Below, one piece after another: positions 52,072 through 59,680 of a DNA stretch of 64,000 nt (position 1 is the stretch's first letter; every line of letters starts with the position of its first letter). This DNA comes from Candidatus Gastranaerophilales bacterium (GTDB taxonomy: Bacteria > Cyanobacteriota > Vampirovibrionia > Gastranaerophilales > Gastranaerophilaceae): the NCBI GenBank assembly GCA_944326455.1, contig CALVEA010000003.1:1-64000 (forward strand), in the 5' to 3' direction. A program made the position numbers and the translations under genes. Below the pieces are notes generated by a model that made no database searches, was not told where the DNA came from, and saw nothing but the letters and a program-made list of their open reading frames with translations.

Positions 52072-53381
52072 TTCTTTAACCTCCTGAGCTTATTAATCCT
52101 CAACAAAGCTGTGTATGTCGGAAGGATTGTAATATTATTATCTGCCGTTTTGCCGGCATAATCAATAGCTTTTTTTATATCCGGAATAATTTTTATATTC
52201 TCTATTCCTGCATACTTTAGTCTTAAAGCCATATCATTAGCACGGATTCCGGATACAATAATTTCATTTTTTGCACCTTTTAAAAACTCAAACTCCGCAT
52301 CCCAAAGCCAGGAAACATCCCGCCCGTCTGCGTAATTATCGTTTATTGCAATAAGAATCTTAGAATCCAAATCGACTGTCTTTAGCACTTCATTAGCCCC
52401 TATCGGGTTTTTTATAAGCTGAATCAAGGTTCTGTGTCCGTTTAAATACTTGACTTCACTTCTGCCAAAAGCAACACGGAATGAAGAAAGATTTTTTTCT
52501 ATATCTTTTATCCCGAGTGTTTCCGCAAGAGCTATTGCCCCGAGAGCATTATAAGCATTAAAAAGCCCTACCAAAGGAACTGTGTATTCTTTTCCGTTTA
52601 TATTCAAAACAGAATAGTTTTTATGAAGAATAACAACAGCTTTATACTCCGGCTCCGGTCTTTTATAGCCGCAGTAGCAATAATAATGTCCCTGCTGGGC
52701 AAAAAACTTTTTAGAGTATTTTAAGGGTTCTCCGCAAAGAGGGCAGTTAAAAACTTCTTCCGTTGAAGATTGCTGTTTCATTGTATCATCAGCATAAACC
52801 ACCTCCTCTATACCGTAAAATAAAGGTTGTTTAGGAGAAGAAAACGTAGACACAAGAGGGTCATCAGCATTCAGAAGAAGCTGAATTTCATGTTTCTTAT
52901 CAATTCCTCTCTGGATAAGTTTCTTTGTTGTTGCAAGTTCGCCATACCTATCCAGCTGGTCACGAAACAGATTAGTTACCAAAAGATAATCCGCGTCGAA
53001 TTTTTCATAAACCTTTTCAAGATAAGCTTCATCCGATTCTATAACCGAATAATCAGCCTTTTTAAAAAGATTTATATCAAGCGCTAATGCATTAACCACA
53101 CCTGTAAGCATATTGGCGCCCATAGAGTTATTAATAACCCTCTTTCCGGAAGTCTTAATCAAATGAGTTATTAACCCCGAAGTAGTTGTCTTACCGTTTG
53201 TACCTGTTACATTGATTTTTGATTTTTCTATATACTCATTTGCAAAGCTCAAAAAATCAGGACAAATTTTCAATACCAGCATGCCGATAAAAGAAGTGCC
53301 TGATGAAAGTTTTGTAATTTTTAGCCCGAAATATAAAATCTTAGCAATACAAACCGAAAAATAGAAATTCAATCTCCCCAA
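52062..53381 (-). CDS. murT: MurT-like Mur ligase (lipid II isoglutaminyl synthase subunit)
   Basis: The 439-residue protein has the Mur ligase ATP motif NVTGTNGKTTTSGLITHLI near residue 57, then TNLFRDQLDRYGE and the MurT-specific four-cysteine insert CPLCGEPLKYSKKF...YYCYCGYKRPEPEY. The C-terminal DUF1727 domain includes NPIGANEVLK and INDNYADGRDVSWLWDAEF. With GatD, MurT amidates the D-Glu of lipid II. No gatD is adjacent; the next gene is pdxJ. It starts at a TTG with a GGAGG ribosome site. MurT in a diderm is noteworthy. Confidence 0.88.
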   Translation of the reverse strand: MGRLNFYFSVCIAKILYFGLKITKLSSGTSFIGMLVLKICPDFLSFANEYIEKSKINVTGTNGKTTTSGLITHLIKTSGKRVINNSMGANMLTGVVNALALDINLFKKADYSVIESDEAYLEKVYEKFDADYLLVTNLFRDQLDRYGELATTKKLIQRGIDKKHEIQLLLNADDPLVSTFSSPKQPLFYGIEEVVYADDTMKQQSSTEEVFNCPLCGEPLKYSKKFFAQQGHYYCYCGYKRPEPEYKAVVILHKNYSVLNINGKEYTVPLVGLFNAYNALGAIALAETLGIKDIEKNLSSFRVAFGRSEVKYLNGHRTLIQLIKNPIGANEVLKTVDLDSKILIAINDNYADGRDVSWLWDAEFEFLKGAKNEIIVSGIRANDMALRLKYAGIENIKIIPDIKKAIDYAGKTADNNITILPTYTALLRINKLRRLKKCY

Positions 53382-53459
53382 AATAATCCTCCAAGCGTAT
53401 TTTATTTTTAGAGTTTATAAAATATAATCATATAATAATACAAATACGAACTACAGCCT

Positions 53460-53831
53460 ATGATTTTTACAATATTAATAACAATAGTTTTTATAGCAGA
53501 ACTCATAATCGGATTTGCTCTTATTATGAATCTCATAAAATTTGATTGCAGGATAAACAAGCTGAATCAAGACCTGCTTCTTATACAGCCGTCGCTAGAA
53601 GAGGTTTGCGGGCTTGTCAAAGCAATATCTTTCCAGATAAAAGAAATGGCTGCTGAATACAGAGATGAAGTCTTAAAACGAAGAGAAGAAATGTCCGTAA
53701 GACTTATATCAAAACTTCTTGCCGGGATTTTGCTCTGGAAAATAAACCTAAAACTTATAAGAAAAATCAGAAAATCCAAAATCACAAAAACCCTCGCCAA
53801 GGGTTTAACGCTGCTGCAAATTATGGTATAA
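53460..53831 (+). CDS. Small membrane protein of unknown function
   Basis: The 123-residue protein has an N-terminal membrane helix (IFTILITIVFIAELIIGFALIMNL), an amphipathic helical middle, a possible second hydrophobic patch (LISKLLAGILLWKINL) and a Lys/Arg-rich C-terminus. It is the first of four consecutive small membrane-linked genes. No Shine-Dalgarno precedes its ATG, though TATAAT-like sequence is abundant upstream. The family is not recognised. Confidence 0.7.
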   Translation: MIFTILITIVFIAELIIGFALIMNLIKFDCRINKLNQDLLLIQPSLEEVCGLVKAISFQIKEMAAEYRDEVLKRREEMSVRLISKLLAGILLWKINLKLIRKIRKSKITKTLAKGLTLLQIMV

Positions 53832-53859
53832 TATATAAGCAAAAGAAAGAGGTAGAACC

Positions 53860-54174
53860 ATGAGTAAGGATAAATCATCAATAGGATTCGGACTCGGGCT
53901 GTTAGCAGGTGTTGTCGGCGGAATAATAGCCGGAATACTTTATGCACCGGCTCCCGGCTCTGAAATGAGAGAAAAAGTTAAAGAAACTGTCTGCGATTTG
54001 GCAGAAAAACATTCGCCTGCTGTTAACGAAGCTAAAAAACAGGCTCTTGAAACAATCGACCTTTTAAAATATAAGCTTGAAAGGCAATATAAAAAGTTCG
54101 GGAACATGTTAAAATCATCAAAGATGAGAAAAGCAAAAGAATTAGAAGAAATTAACGACTACGATTTTAACTAA
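53860..54174 (+). CDS. YtxH-domain protein
   Basis: The 104-residue protein has a glycine-rich membrane helix GFGLGLLAGVVGGIIAGILYAPAPGSEMREK, the YtxH signature in which the helix is followed by AP-G-x-x-x-R. A charged helical tail follows. YtxH-type proteins are small membrane proteins, some linked to stress; their role is unknown. It has an AAGAGG ribosome site and lies 28 bases after the previous gene and 11 before the next. Confidence 0.82.
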   Translation: MSKDKSSIGFGLGLLAGVVGGIIAGILYAPAPGSEMREKVKETVCDLAEKHSPAVNEAKKQALETIDLLKYKLERQYKKFGNMLKSSKMRKAKELEEINDYDFN

Positions 54175-54185
54175 AAGGGGACTAA

Positions 54186-54557
54186 ATGGAGATTGCACAA
54201 TTATATCAGGGATTAACTTTTCTTGCATACGCAACAGGAATTATTGTAATACTTGTAGGAGCGATGCTTGTAAAAGTTCTTTTTGACCTGTCAAAACTTA
54301 CACGAAATATCGATGAAACCACAACTATTGTAAAAACAGAATTAGAACCTACTCTAAAGAACGTTAATAAGTCTGTTGAGATTATAAGCGGATTAATTAT
54401 TAAAACCGATGAAAGTATAAACAAGGTTAAAGACTTTATGTCAAAAACTCCGCTTAAGTTTTTAGGCAAACTTACAACCCTGACCGGTAAAGCTACAAAA
54501 GGGTTCTTTTCAGGTTTGTGTATGGCTTTTAAAATGTTTTCCAAAAAGAAAAAGTAA
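54186..54557 (+). CDS. DUF948-like membrane protein
   Basis: The 123-residue protein has one N-terminal helix (AYATGIIVILVGAMLVKVLFDL) and then a long amphipathic helix with ETTTIVKTELEPTLKNVNKSVEIISGL, the layout of DUF948 proteins. It also resembles the helical tails of MCE proteins. It could form a coiled complex with the YtxH proteins on either side. It has an AAGGGG ribosome site. Confidence 0.72.
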   Translation: MEIAQLYQGLTFLAYATGIIVILVGAMLVKVLFDLSKLTRNIDETTTIVKTELEPTLKNVNKSVEIISGLIIKTDESINKVKDFMSKTPLKFLGKLTTLTGKATKGFFSGLCMAFKMFSKKKK

Positions 54558-54632
54558 GCAAATTATTTAGCCTTGTTTACCGATAAAAATTTTTACAACA
54601 AAAGTTAAACTACGAAAGAAGGAGAAAATATT

Positions 54633-54902
54633 ATGTCAGTAATGAGATTTTTAGCAGGCTTTGCAGTAGGAGCAGCACTCGGCGCAGTAGCAGGAATCCT
54701 TCTTGCACCAAAATCAGGTGAAGAAACAAGAGAGATGCTCGGTGATATGGCTTCTGATATGGCAAAGAAAACCGACGCAACAGTAAAAGATATTCAAAAA
54801 AGAGCTGACGACATTGTTTCCGATGTACAAGAAAAAAGTGAAGAAATTATGTCAAAACTCCAGGATATGTTGAACAAACAAAAAGACGGAGCTGAAGCTT
54901 AG
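54633..54902 (+). CDS. Second YtxH-domain protein
   Basis: The 89-residue protein has a glycine/alanine-rich helix (FLAGFAVGAALGAVAGILLAPKSGEETREML), the same YtxH layout as at 53860 but with a cleaner APKSGEETR motif. A helical tail rich in Lys, Asp and Met follows. An AAGGAG ribosome site precedes the ATG. It closes the four-gene cluster and is followed by a terminator. Confidence 0.85.
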   Translation: MSVMRFLAGFAVGAALGAVAGILLAPKSGEETREMLGDMASDMAKKTDATVKDIQKRADDIVSDVQEKSEEIMSKLQDMLNKQKDGAEA

Positions 54903-54922
54903 AATATTTTTAAACGAGCTTG

Positions 54923-54957
54923 AAAAGGAGACTGCAAGAAGCTGTCTCCTTTTTATT
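54923..54957 (+). terminator. Terminator of the YtxH cluster
   Basis: AAAAGGAGAC pairs with GTCTCCTTTT around an 11-nt loop and is followed by TATTT. Confidence 0.85.
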
Positions 54958-55023
54958 TGACTTCTGGTTTAGTTTATATTACTATAATTGATGTTCGCAA
55001 GAGAAAGCTCTTTAGGCTTTGCT

Positions 55024-55182
55024 GCAGAACTTGAAAACTAAATAAATTTGCTTATGCCCTTGTGGCACTCTGCCGACGGGGAGGTGACTAAATGTCACGT
55101 CCACGGAGAGGGGAGGTAGACGCCTCCGACAGCTAATCGGCAGAACTTGAAAACTAAATAAATTTGCTTATGCCCTTGTGGC
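55024..55182 (+). repeat. 43-bp direct repeat around the start of tRNA-Leu
   Basis: Positions 55024-55066 and 55140-55182 are identical over 43 bases, from GCAGAACTTG to GCCCTTGTGGC, at a period of 116. The second copy contains the first 11 bases of the tRNA gene. The first is therefore a copy of the tRNA's 5' flank plus its first bases without a tRNA behind it. The bases between them (55067-55139) can fold with their edges into a three-way-junction-like structure (55070-55143). Confidence 0.85.
55070..55143. other. 74-nt structured element between the repeat copies
   Basis: CTGCCGA (55070-55076) can pair with TCGGCAG (55137-55143). Inside are two hairpins: GTGAC-TAAAT-GTCAC (55084-55098) and GGAGG-TAGACG-CCTCC (55112-55127). 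The GGTAGACGC of the second hairpin matches the D-arm of the adjacent tRNA-Leu. It lacks a T-arm motif, so it is not a normal tRNA. It may be a degenerate tRNA copy, a small RNA or an insertion remnant. Confidence 0.5.
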
Positions 55183-55258
55183 GGAATCGGTAGACGCGTT
55201 GGACTTAAAATCCAATCGGGGTTCACCCTCGGTGCCAGTTCAAGTCTGGCCAAGGGCA
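55172..55258 (+). tRNA. tRNA-Leu (anticodon UAA)
   Basis: This 87-nt class II tRNA has an acceptor stem GCCCTTG/CAAGGGC with discriminator A, D-loop GGTAGACGC and anticodon stem-loop GGACT-TAA-AATCC reading UUA. It also has a long variable arm (TCGGGGTTCACCCTCGG region) and the T-loop GTTCAAG. CCA is not encoded. It is followed by a terminator. Antisense reading frames over it are spurious. Confidence 0.95.
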
Positions 55259-55266
55259 AATTTAAG

Positions 55267-55298
55267 AAAAGACTTACTGAAAAGTAGGTCTTTTTTTC
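55267..55298 (+). terminator. Terminator of tRNA-Leu
   Basis: AAAAGACTTACT pairs with AGTAGGTCTTTT around a short GAAA loop, then a T-run. Bases 55300-55430 hold no gene; they include a third short copy of TGCCCTTGT and a tandem TGTGGGTAATC/TGTGGGTAAT. Confidence 0.88.
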
Positions 55299-55430
55299 TG
55301 CCCTTGTTTGTTCGAGCATAGCTCTCACAAAGCCATACAGCGGCTGGAAAATCAAAGATTTCAGGAGATTTAGTTAACCTCCTTTTTTAATGCTGTGGGT
55401 AATCTGTGGGTAATTTTTCTATTTTATAAA

Positions 55431-56600
55431 TTATCCAAATAGCTTCTCAAACCTATTCATCGCTTCTATTGTATTCTCTTTTGAGCCGAACGATGTCAGA
55501 CGGAAATAACATTCTCCGTTTCTGCCGAATCCTGCCCCCGGCGTACCTACAATTTGAGCTTCTTTTAACAAATAATCAAAAAAGTCCCAAGAGTTCATAT
55601 TGTTCGGGCATTTGAGCCAAATATAAGGAGAATGTTTTCCTCCTACATGCCAGATTCCGCATTTTTCCAGCGTTTCGGATATAATTTTTGCATTTGCCAT
55701 GTAGTAGTCAATATTTTCTTTGATTTCTTTTTGACCTTCTTCTGTAAAGACAGCTTCCGCCCCTCTTTGGACTATATACGGCACACCATTAAATTTTGTT
55801 GTCTGGCGTCTTAACCACATTTTATTTAAAGCCCCGAGTGCACGAGGTACAATCGTATAACCGCATCTTGTACCTGTAAATCCTGCTGTTTTTGAAAGAG
55901 AACAGAATTCTATTGCACACTCTTTTGCCCCTTCTATTTCATAAATACTTCTCGGCAGATTTTCATCTGACACAAAACACTCGTACGCTGCATCAAATAA
56001 AATTATTGAGTTATTCTCCTTGGCATATTCAACCCACGCTCTTAATTGTTCTTTGTTATACACAGCACCAGTCGGATTATTTGGAGAACAGATATAAATA
56101 ATATCAGCCTTTACACTCTTATCCGGCATTGGTAAAAACCCGTTATCACCATTTGCATCGGCAAATATAACTTCTCTTCCTGCCATAATATTTGTATCTA
56201 CATAAACCGGATAAACAGGATCCGGTACCAGCACTTTATTTGAAGAGTCAAACAAGTCTAAAATATTTCCCACATCGCTTTTAGCTCCGTCAGAAATAAA
56301 AATTTCATCCATATCCAGTTCCACATTTCTTTGTGAATAATATTTTTTAACAGCTTCTCTTAAAAAATCGTAGCCCTGTTCCGGTCCATAACCGCGAAAG
56401 GTTTCCTGGACACCCATTTCATCAACAGCTTTGTGCAAAGCAGAAATAACAGCCTTGCAAAGAGGTTTTGTAACATCCCCAATCCCCAGTCTTATAACCT
56501 TTTTATCCGGATTGTTTGAAATATACTCATTAACCTTTTTAGCTATTGTTGAAAAGAGGTAACTTTGTTCAAGATTTTCGTAATTACTGTTAATTCTCAT
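55431..56600 (-). CDS. dapL: LL-diaminopimelate aminotransferase
   Basis: The 389-residue PLP enzyme converts tetrahydrodipicolinate directly to LL-diaminopimelate, for lysine and peptidoglycan. Features are LFSTIAKKVNEYI at the start, RLGIGDVTKPL, GYGPEQGYDFLREAV, FISDGAKSDVGNI and the PLP-lysine motif CSLSKTAGFTGTRCGYT. The family is shared by Cyanobacteria, plants and Chlamydiae. The start at 56600 (MRINSNYENL) matches the family; the reading from 56672 adds 24 atypical residues. A weak purine-rich ribosome site precedes the ATG. Confidence 0.96.
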   Translation of the reverse strand: MRINSNYENLEQSYLFSTIAKKVNEYISNNPDKKVIRLGIGDVTKPLCKAVISALHKAVDEMGVQETFRGYGPEQGYDFLREAVKKYYSQRNVELDMDEIFISDGAKSDVGNILDLFDSSNKVLVPDPVYPVYVDTNIMAGREVIFADANGDNGFLPMPDKSVKADIIYICSPNNPTGAVYNKEQLRAWVEYAKENNSIILFDAAYECFVSDENLPRSIYEIEGAKECAIEFCSLSKTAGFTGTRCGYTIVPRALGALNKMWLRRQTTKFNGVPYIVQRGAEAVFTEEGQKEIKENIDYYMANAKIISETLEKCGIWHVGGKHSPYIWLKCPNNMNSWDFFDYLLKEAQIVGTPGAGFGRNGECYFRLTSFGSKENTIEAMNRFEKLFG

Positions 56601-56678
56601 ATTCTTCTCTTTCTTGCGTTTATTTTGTATATGATATTCCTTTGAGCGGAGTAGTAAATTTATACTGTCCATTTACCC

Positions 56679-57188
56679 CTACTGGTCGGATTCTTCGTGC
56701 TTTCCTTTCATCATTTTTTCGAAATCGGAAGGTTTAATATTTTGTATAAAATCTTTAAATTCTTGAGCTTCCTCCTCATCTTTAGCAGAATCCGTCGAGA
56801 CTGAGCCATTCATTAGCACATTCGCAGTTACATAAATCGGAGCTTCTGCACGCATAGCTATTGCAATTGCATCGGAAGGGCGCGCATCTATCTCAAGAGT
56901 TTCGCCATCTTTAACCAAATAGAGGGTTGCATAATATGTATCTTTTTCTACATCATTAATCTCTATTTTTTCAAGTGTGTATCCTGTTTTTTCAATAATA
57001 TTAGTTACCAAATCGTGTGTCATCGGGCGGGCAACAACAAGACCTTCAATACATCTTATAATTGCACTTGCTTCCGCTGAACCTATCCATATTGGTAGAG
57101 CTTTTCTATTATCCAAATCATGAAGTACAACTATCGGAGAATTTGTTCTCACGTCAAGAGCTATACCCATTACCTTCATTTCTATCAT
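56679..57188 (-). CDS. Bifunctional nuclease (BFN/DUF151) family protein
   Basis: The 169-residue protein has the BFN domain across about residues 5-130: VVLHDLDNRKALPIWIGSAEASAI and DARPSDAIAIAMRAEAPIYV. Plant relatives are reported to cleave both DNA and RNA; bacterial roles are unclear. The C-terminus (about 130-169) is acidic. It is divergent from nadK and precedes dapL by about 80 bases, so the two may share a transcript. An AGAGGCAG ribosome site is present. Confidence 0.85.
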   Translation of the reverse strand: MIEMKVMGIALDVRTNSPIVVLHDLDNRKALPIWIGSAEASAIIRCIEGLVVARPMTHDLVTNIIEKTGYTLEKIEINDVEKDTYYATLYLVKDGETLEIDARPSDAIAIAMRAEAPIYVTANVLMNGSVSTDSAKDEEEAQEFKDFIQNIKPSDFEKMMKGKHEESDQ

Positions 57189-57265
57189 AAATTCTGCCTC
57201 TTATATAAACTGATTAAGTCCTCTACATTATACCATTCATAAAGTTTTTGTAAAACCGCTTTATA

Positions 57266-57274
57266 TGTTATAAT
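57266..57274 (+). promoter_or_regulatory. Extended -10 box six bases before the nadK ATG
   Basis: TGT-TATAAT ends at 57274 and the ATG begins at 57281 after six T. No Shine-Dalgarno exists. The predicted transcription start is the start codon. Confidence 0.7.
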
Positions 57275-57280
57275 TTTTTT

Positions 57281-58066
57281 ATGAAAATAAACGTAATCTA
57301 TAATAAAGATATTACGGGATATCAAAAAGTTTTAGCTGAGACAGAAGATATTTTGAACTCAAATAAAATAGAGTTCTTGACTTTTGAACTTTCTGAGATG
57401 CAAACTTACGGGGACTTTACTCTCGTAATAGGAGGGGACGGTACTCTGCTTAAAGCGGCAAGGTTTTATGCAAAAGATTCAACTCCAGTACTGGGAATTA
57501 ATATAGGGAGGCTTGGTTTCCTTTCCCAATCAGGTTCTAACGGAACAGAATCTGTTATAAATGCCGTCATAAATAATAAATACGTCTTGGAAGAGCGATT
57601 AATGCTTTCTTCCTGCGATACAACAGCGTTGAATGATTTTGTAATCAAAGGCTGCAATCCTGCAAGAACATCCAAATTTTATCTGGAAATTAACGGAAAA
57701 TGTGTTTGTGATTACATTGCGGACGGGTTAATCATATCTACTCCAACCGGCTCGACAGCATACGGACTTTCTGCCGGAGGACCTGTCATATATCCGACCC
57801 TGGAAGCTGTTACAATTGTACCTATATGTCCGCATACTTTAAATGCAAGACCGCTCGTTGTACCTTCCGATGAAATTATTACAATAACAGCCTCAGATAA
57901 AATGATATCTATTTCTGCAGATGGAACTGAACCCGTACAAATAAAGGCTCCTATTAATATTAAAGCTGCCGGTAAAAAAGCTGTCCTGGCGTTTTTACAA
58001 AAAGAAGGTTTTTATTCCGTTCTTAGAAATAAATTGCATTGGGGGATTTCTCCAAGACCTTATTAA
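57281..58066 (+). CDS. nadK: NAD kinase
   Basis: The 261-residue kinase phosphorylates NAD to NADP. It has the GGDGT motif in LVIGGDGTLLKAARF near residue 50, the NINIGRLGFL-type strand, and ADGLIISTPTGSTAYGLSAGGP in the second half, which binds NAD. It is short but complete relative to the family. Its transcription is leaderless by the promoter position. It stands between the bifunctional nuclease (divergent) and tolC. Confidence 0.97.
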   Translation: MKINVIYNKDITGYQKVLAETEDILNSNKIEFLTFELSEMQTYGDFTLVIGGDGTLLKAARFYAKDSTPVLGINIGRLGFLSQSGSNGTESVINAVINNKYVLEERLMLSSCDTTALNDFVIKGCNPARTSKFYLEINGKCVCDYIADGLIISTPTGSTAYGLSAGGPVIYPTLEAVTIVPICPHTLNARPLVVPSDEIITITASDKMISISADGTEPVQIKAPINIKAAGKKAVLAFLQKEGFYSVLRNKLHWGISPRPY

Positions 58067-58141
58067 AATATTTCATCTAAAGAAATGAACTTATTTTTAT
58101 TTTTATCGTTTAAAATTATGAAAAACAGGTTCTATATATAG

Positions 58142-59680
58142 ATGAAAATAGTTAGATTTTTTTTGCTGTTATTTCTGTTTTTAACAGTTTTAAAAGCAGA
58201 TGCCATACAGGATATAAAGATAGAAGAGAATGCGTCATTGGGATTAAATGACTGCATAAAAATTGCGTTGAATAACAGTCCTGTAATCAAAAGATATATA
58301 CTGAACATGAATATTGCAAGCAGCAATGTCGGTATGGCAAAATCCGCGTATTTTCCTACAATCGGGGTGGGAGTATCTTATGACCAGCGAATGGGCAGAA
58401 GACGCCATGCAGGGTATGATACGAGAACATTACCCGGGTTTGACGCATCGTTATCTCAGCTTTTGTGGGATTTTGGAAAAACCATGGCTGACGTAAGAAT
58501 GGAAAAATTCAACAAAATTGCAGCAGAATTTGATTTTGATGAAGGAGTTCTAACAACGATTTTCAATGTAAAACTCAAATACTACGGCGTTCTTGCTGCA
58601 AAATCCCTAATGGAAGTTGCAAGATTGAATGTACAGATGAATGAAAGAAATTATCAAAGAACACAAGCTTATTATGAGGAAGGAATTCGTTCAAAGATAG
58701 ATGTTGTTAATGCGGAAGCTAATTTGAGCGACTCAAAAATTTCTCTAGTACAAGCCGAAAATACCTATAAAAATGCCATTGTTGAATTAAATAATTCTAT
58801 GTATGTTGCTTATGCTCCGGAATATAGCATACAAAATACAGAGACTTTCAACCTAAACAACCCTTATGTACCTATGAGCTTGAGAAACATTGATAATTAC
58901 TCCAAACTTCTTGAGCTTCCTCCGGATGTTACTAATGCCGTGTATTCAACCTCTGTCGAGAAAAGCAACGTTTTAAAAGATTATATTTTTCAAAAATATC
59001 CTTACACTTTTGAAAAATCAGTCAGCATCGCAAAAGAAAACCGCCCGGATTTAAAAGCTTTAAATGCAACTGTAAAAGCTATGCGCCAGAACGTTCTTTA
59101 CACAAAAAGGATGTATTTGCCTGAGCTAAGCGGCGGAGTCGGGTATTCATATTCTAACAACAGAGGATATTATGACTCGGGAATGAGTGTCGGACTAAGC
59201 TTGAGTTCTAATTTTAATATAAAACAAGTAAAACATCAGGTTGATATTGCAAACTCAAATCTTCTTCTAGCCAAAACAGAAGTTGATTTATTAAACCAAA
59301 ATCTTTATTTTGATATTCAATCTGCTTATGTAGATATGATTCAGCTTGAGAAACAAATACCTCTTCTTGAAACAAAAGTCCGCCAAACATTAGAAAATCT
59401 TGAACTTGCCGATGGAAGGTATGAAGTAGGTTTAGGTGACTATATCCAGCTCCAGGATGCCAGAATGAATTATAACAATGCCCAGAGTTCTTATGTTCAA
59501 GCAATATACAATTATAATGTTGCAAGAGCAACTTTGGAAAGAGAAATTGCTCTTCCACAGGTTGAAACATTGACTGTTGAAGATGTTAAAGATTATCAAA
59601 AAGAAGAACTTAAACAAGATAAAAAAGATCAAAAAACACTAAAAAAACTTAAGAAAAATTCTAAAAAGGAAAATGTATAG
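58142..59680 (+). CDS. tolC: TolC-family outer-membrane efflux protein
   Basis: The 512-residue protein has a signal peptide (MKIVRFFLLLFLFLTVLKADA) and two TolC repeats. Each has the coiled helices and beta strands of the family: SLGLNDCIKIALNNSPVIKRY, then ARLNVQMNERNYQRTQAYYEEG and SVSIAKENRPDLKALNATVK. It forms the trimeric outer-membrane tunnel. The C-terminal tail is Lys-rich and unusual. The adaptor gene begins on the base after its stop, so the two are co-translated. No Shine-Dalgarno is evident. Confidence 0.92.
   Translation: MKIVRFFLLLFLFLTVLKADAIQDIKIEENASLGLNDCIKIALNNSPVIKRYILNMNIASSNVGMAKSAYFPTIGVGVSYDQRMGRRRHAGYDTRTLPGFDASLSQLLWDFGKTMADVRMEKFNKIAAEFDFDEGVLTTIFNVKLKYYGVLAAKSLMEVARLNVQMNERNYQRTQAYYEEGIRSKIDVVNAEANLSDSKISLVQAENTYKNAIVELNNSMYVAYAPEYSIQNTETFNLNNPYVPMSLRNIDNYSKLLELPPDVTNAVYSTSVEKSNVLKDYIFQKYPYTFEKSVSIAKENRPDLKALNATVKAMRQNVLYTKRMYLPELSGGVGYSYSNNRGYYDSGMSVGLSLSSNFNIKQVKHQVDIANSNLLLAKTEVDLLNQNLYFDIQSAYVDMIQLEKQIPLLETKVRQTLENLELADGRYEVGLGDYIQLQDARMNYNNAQSSYVQAIYNYNVARATLEREIALPQVETLTVEDVKDYQKEELKQDKKDQKTLKKLKKNSKKENV

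Noticed and set aside
55095..55355. 86-residue minus-strand reading frame over the tRNA locus
   Set aside because: It is antisense to tRNA-Leu(UAA) and the structured element, without a ribosome site; a spurious frame.
55300..55430. Integrase remnant or phage attachment site downstream of tRNA-Leu
   Set aside because: There is a short TGCCCTTGT copy and a TGTGGGTAAT tandem, but no recombinase fragment or matching distant repeat could be recognised.
58130..58141. tolC as another leaderless gene
   Set aside because: TATATATA lies too close to the ATG and no hexamer sits at the six-base distance, so it was not counted.
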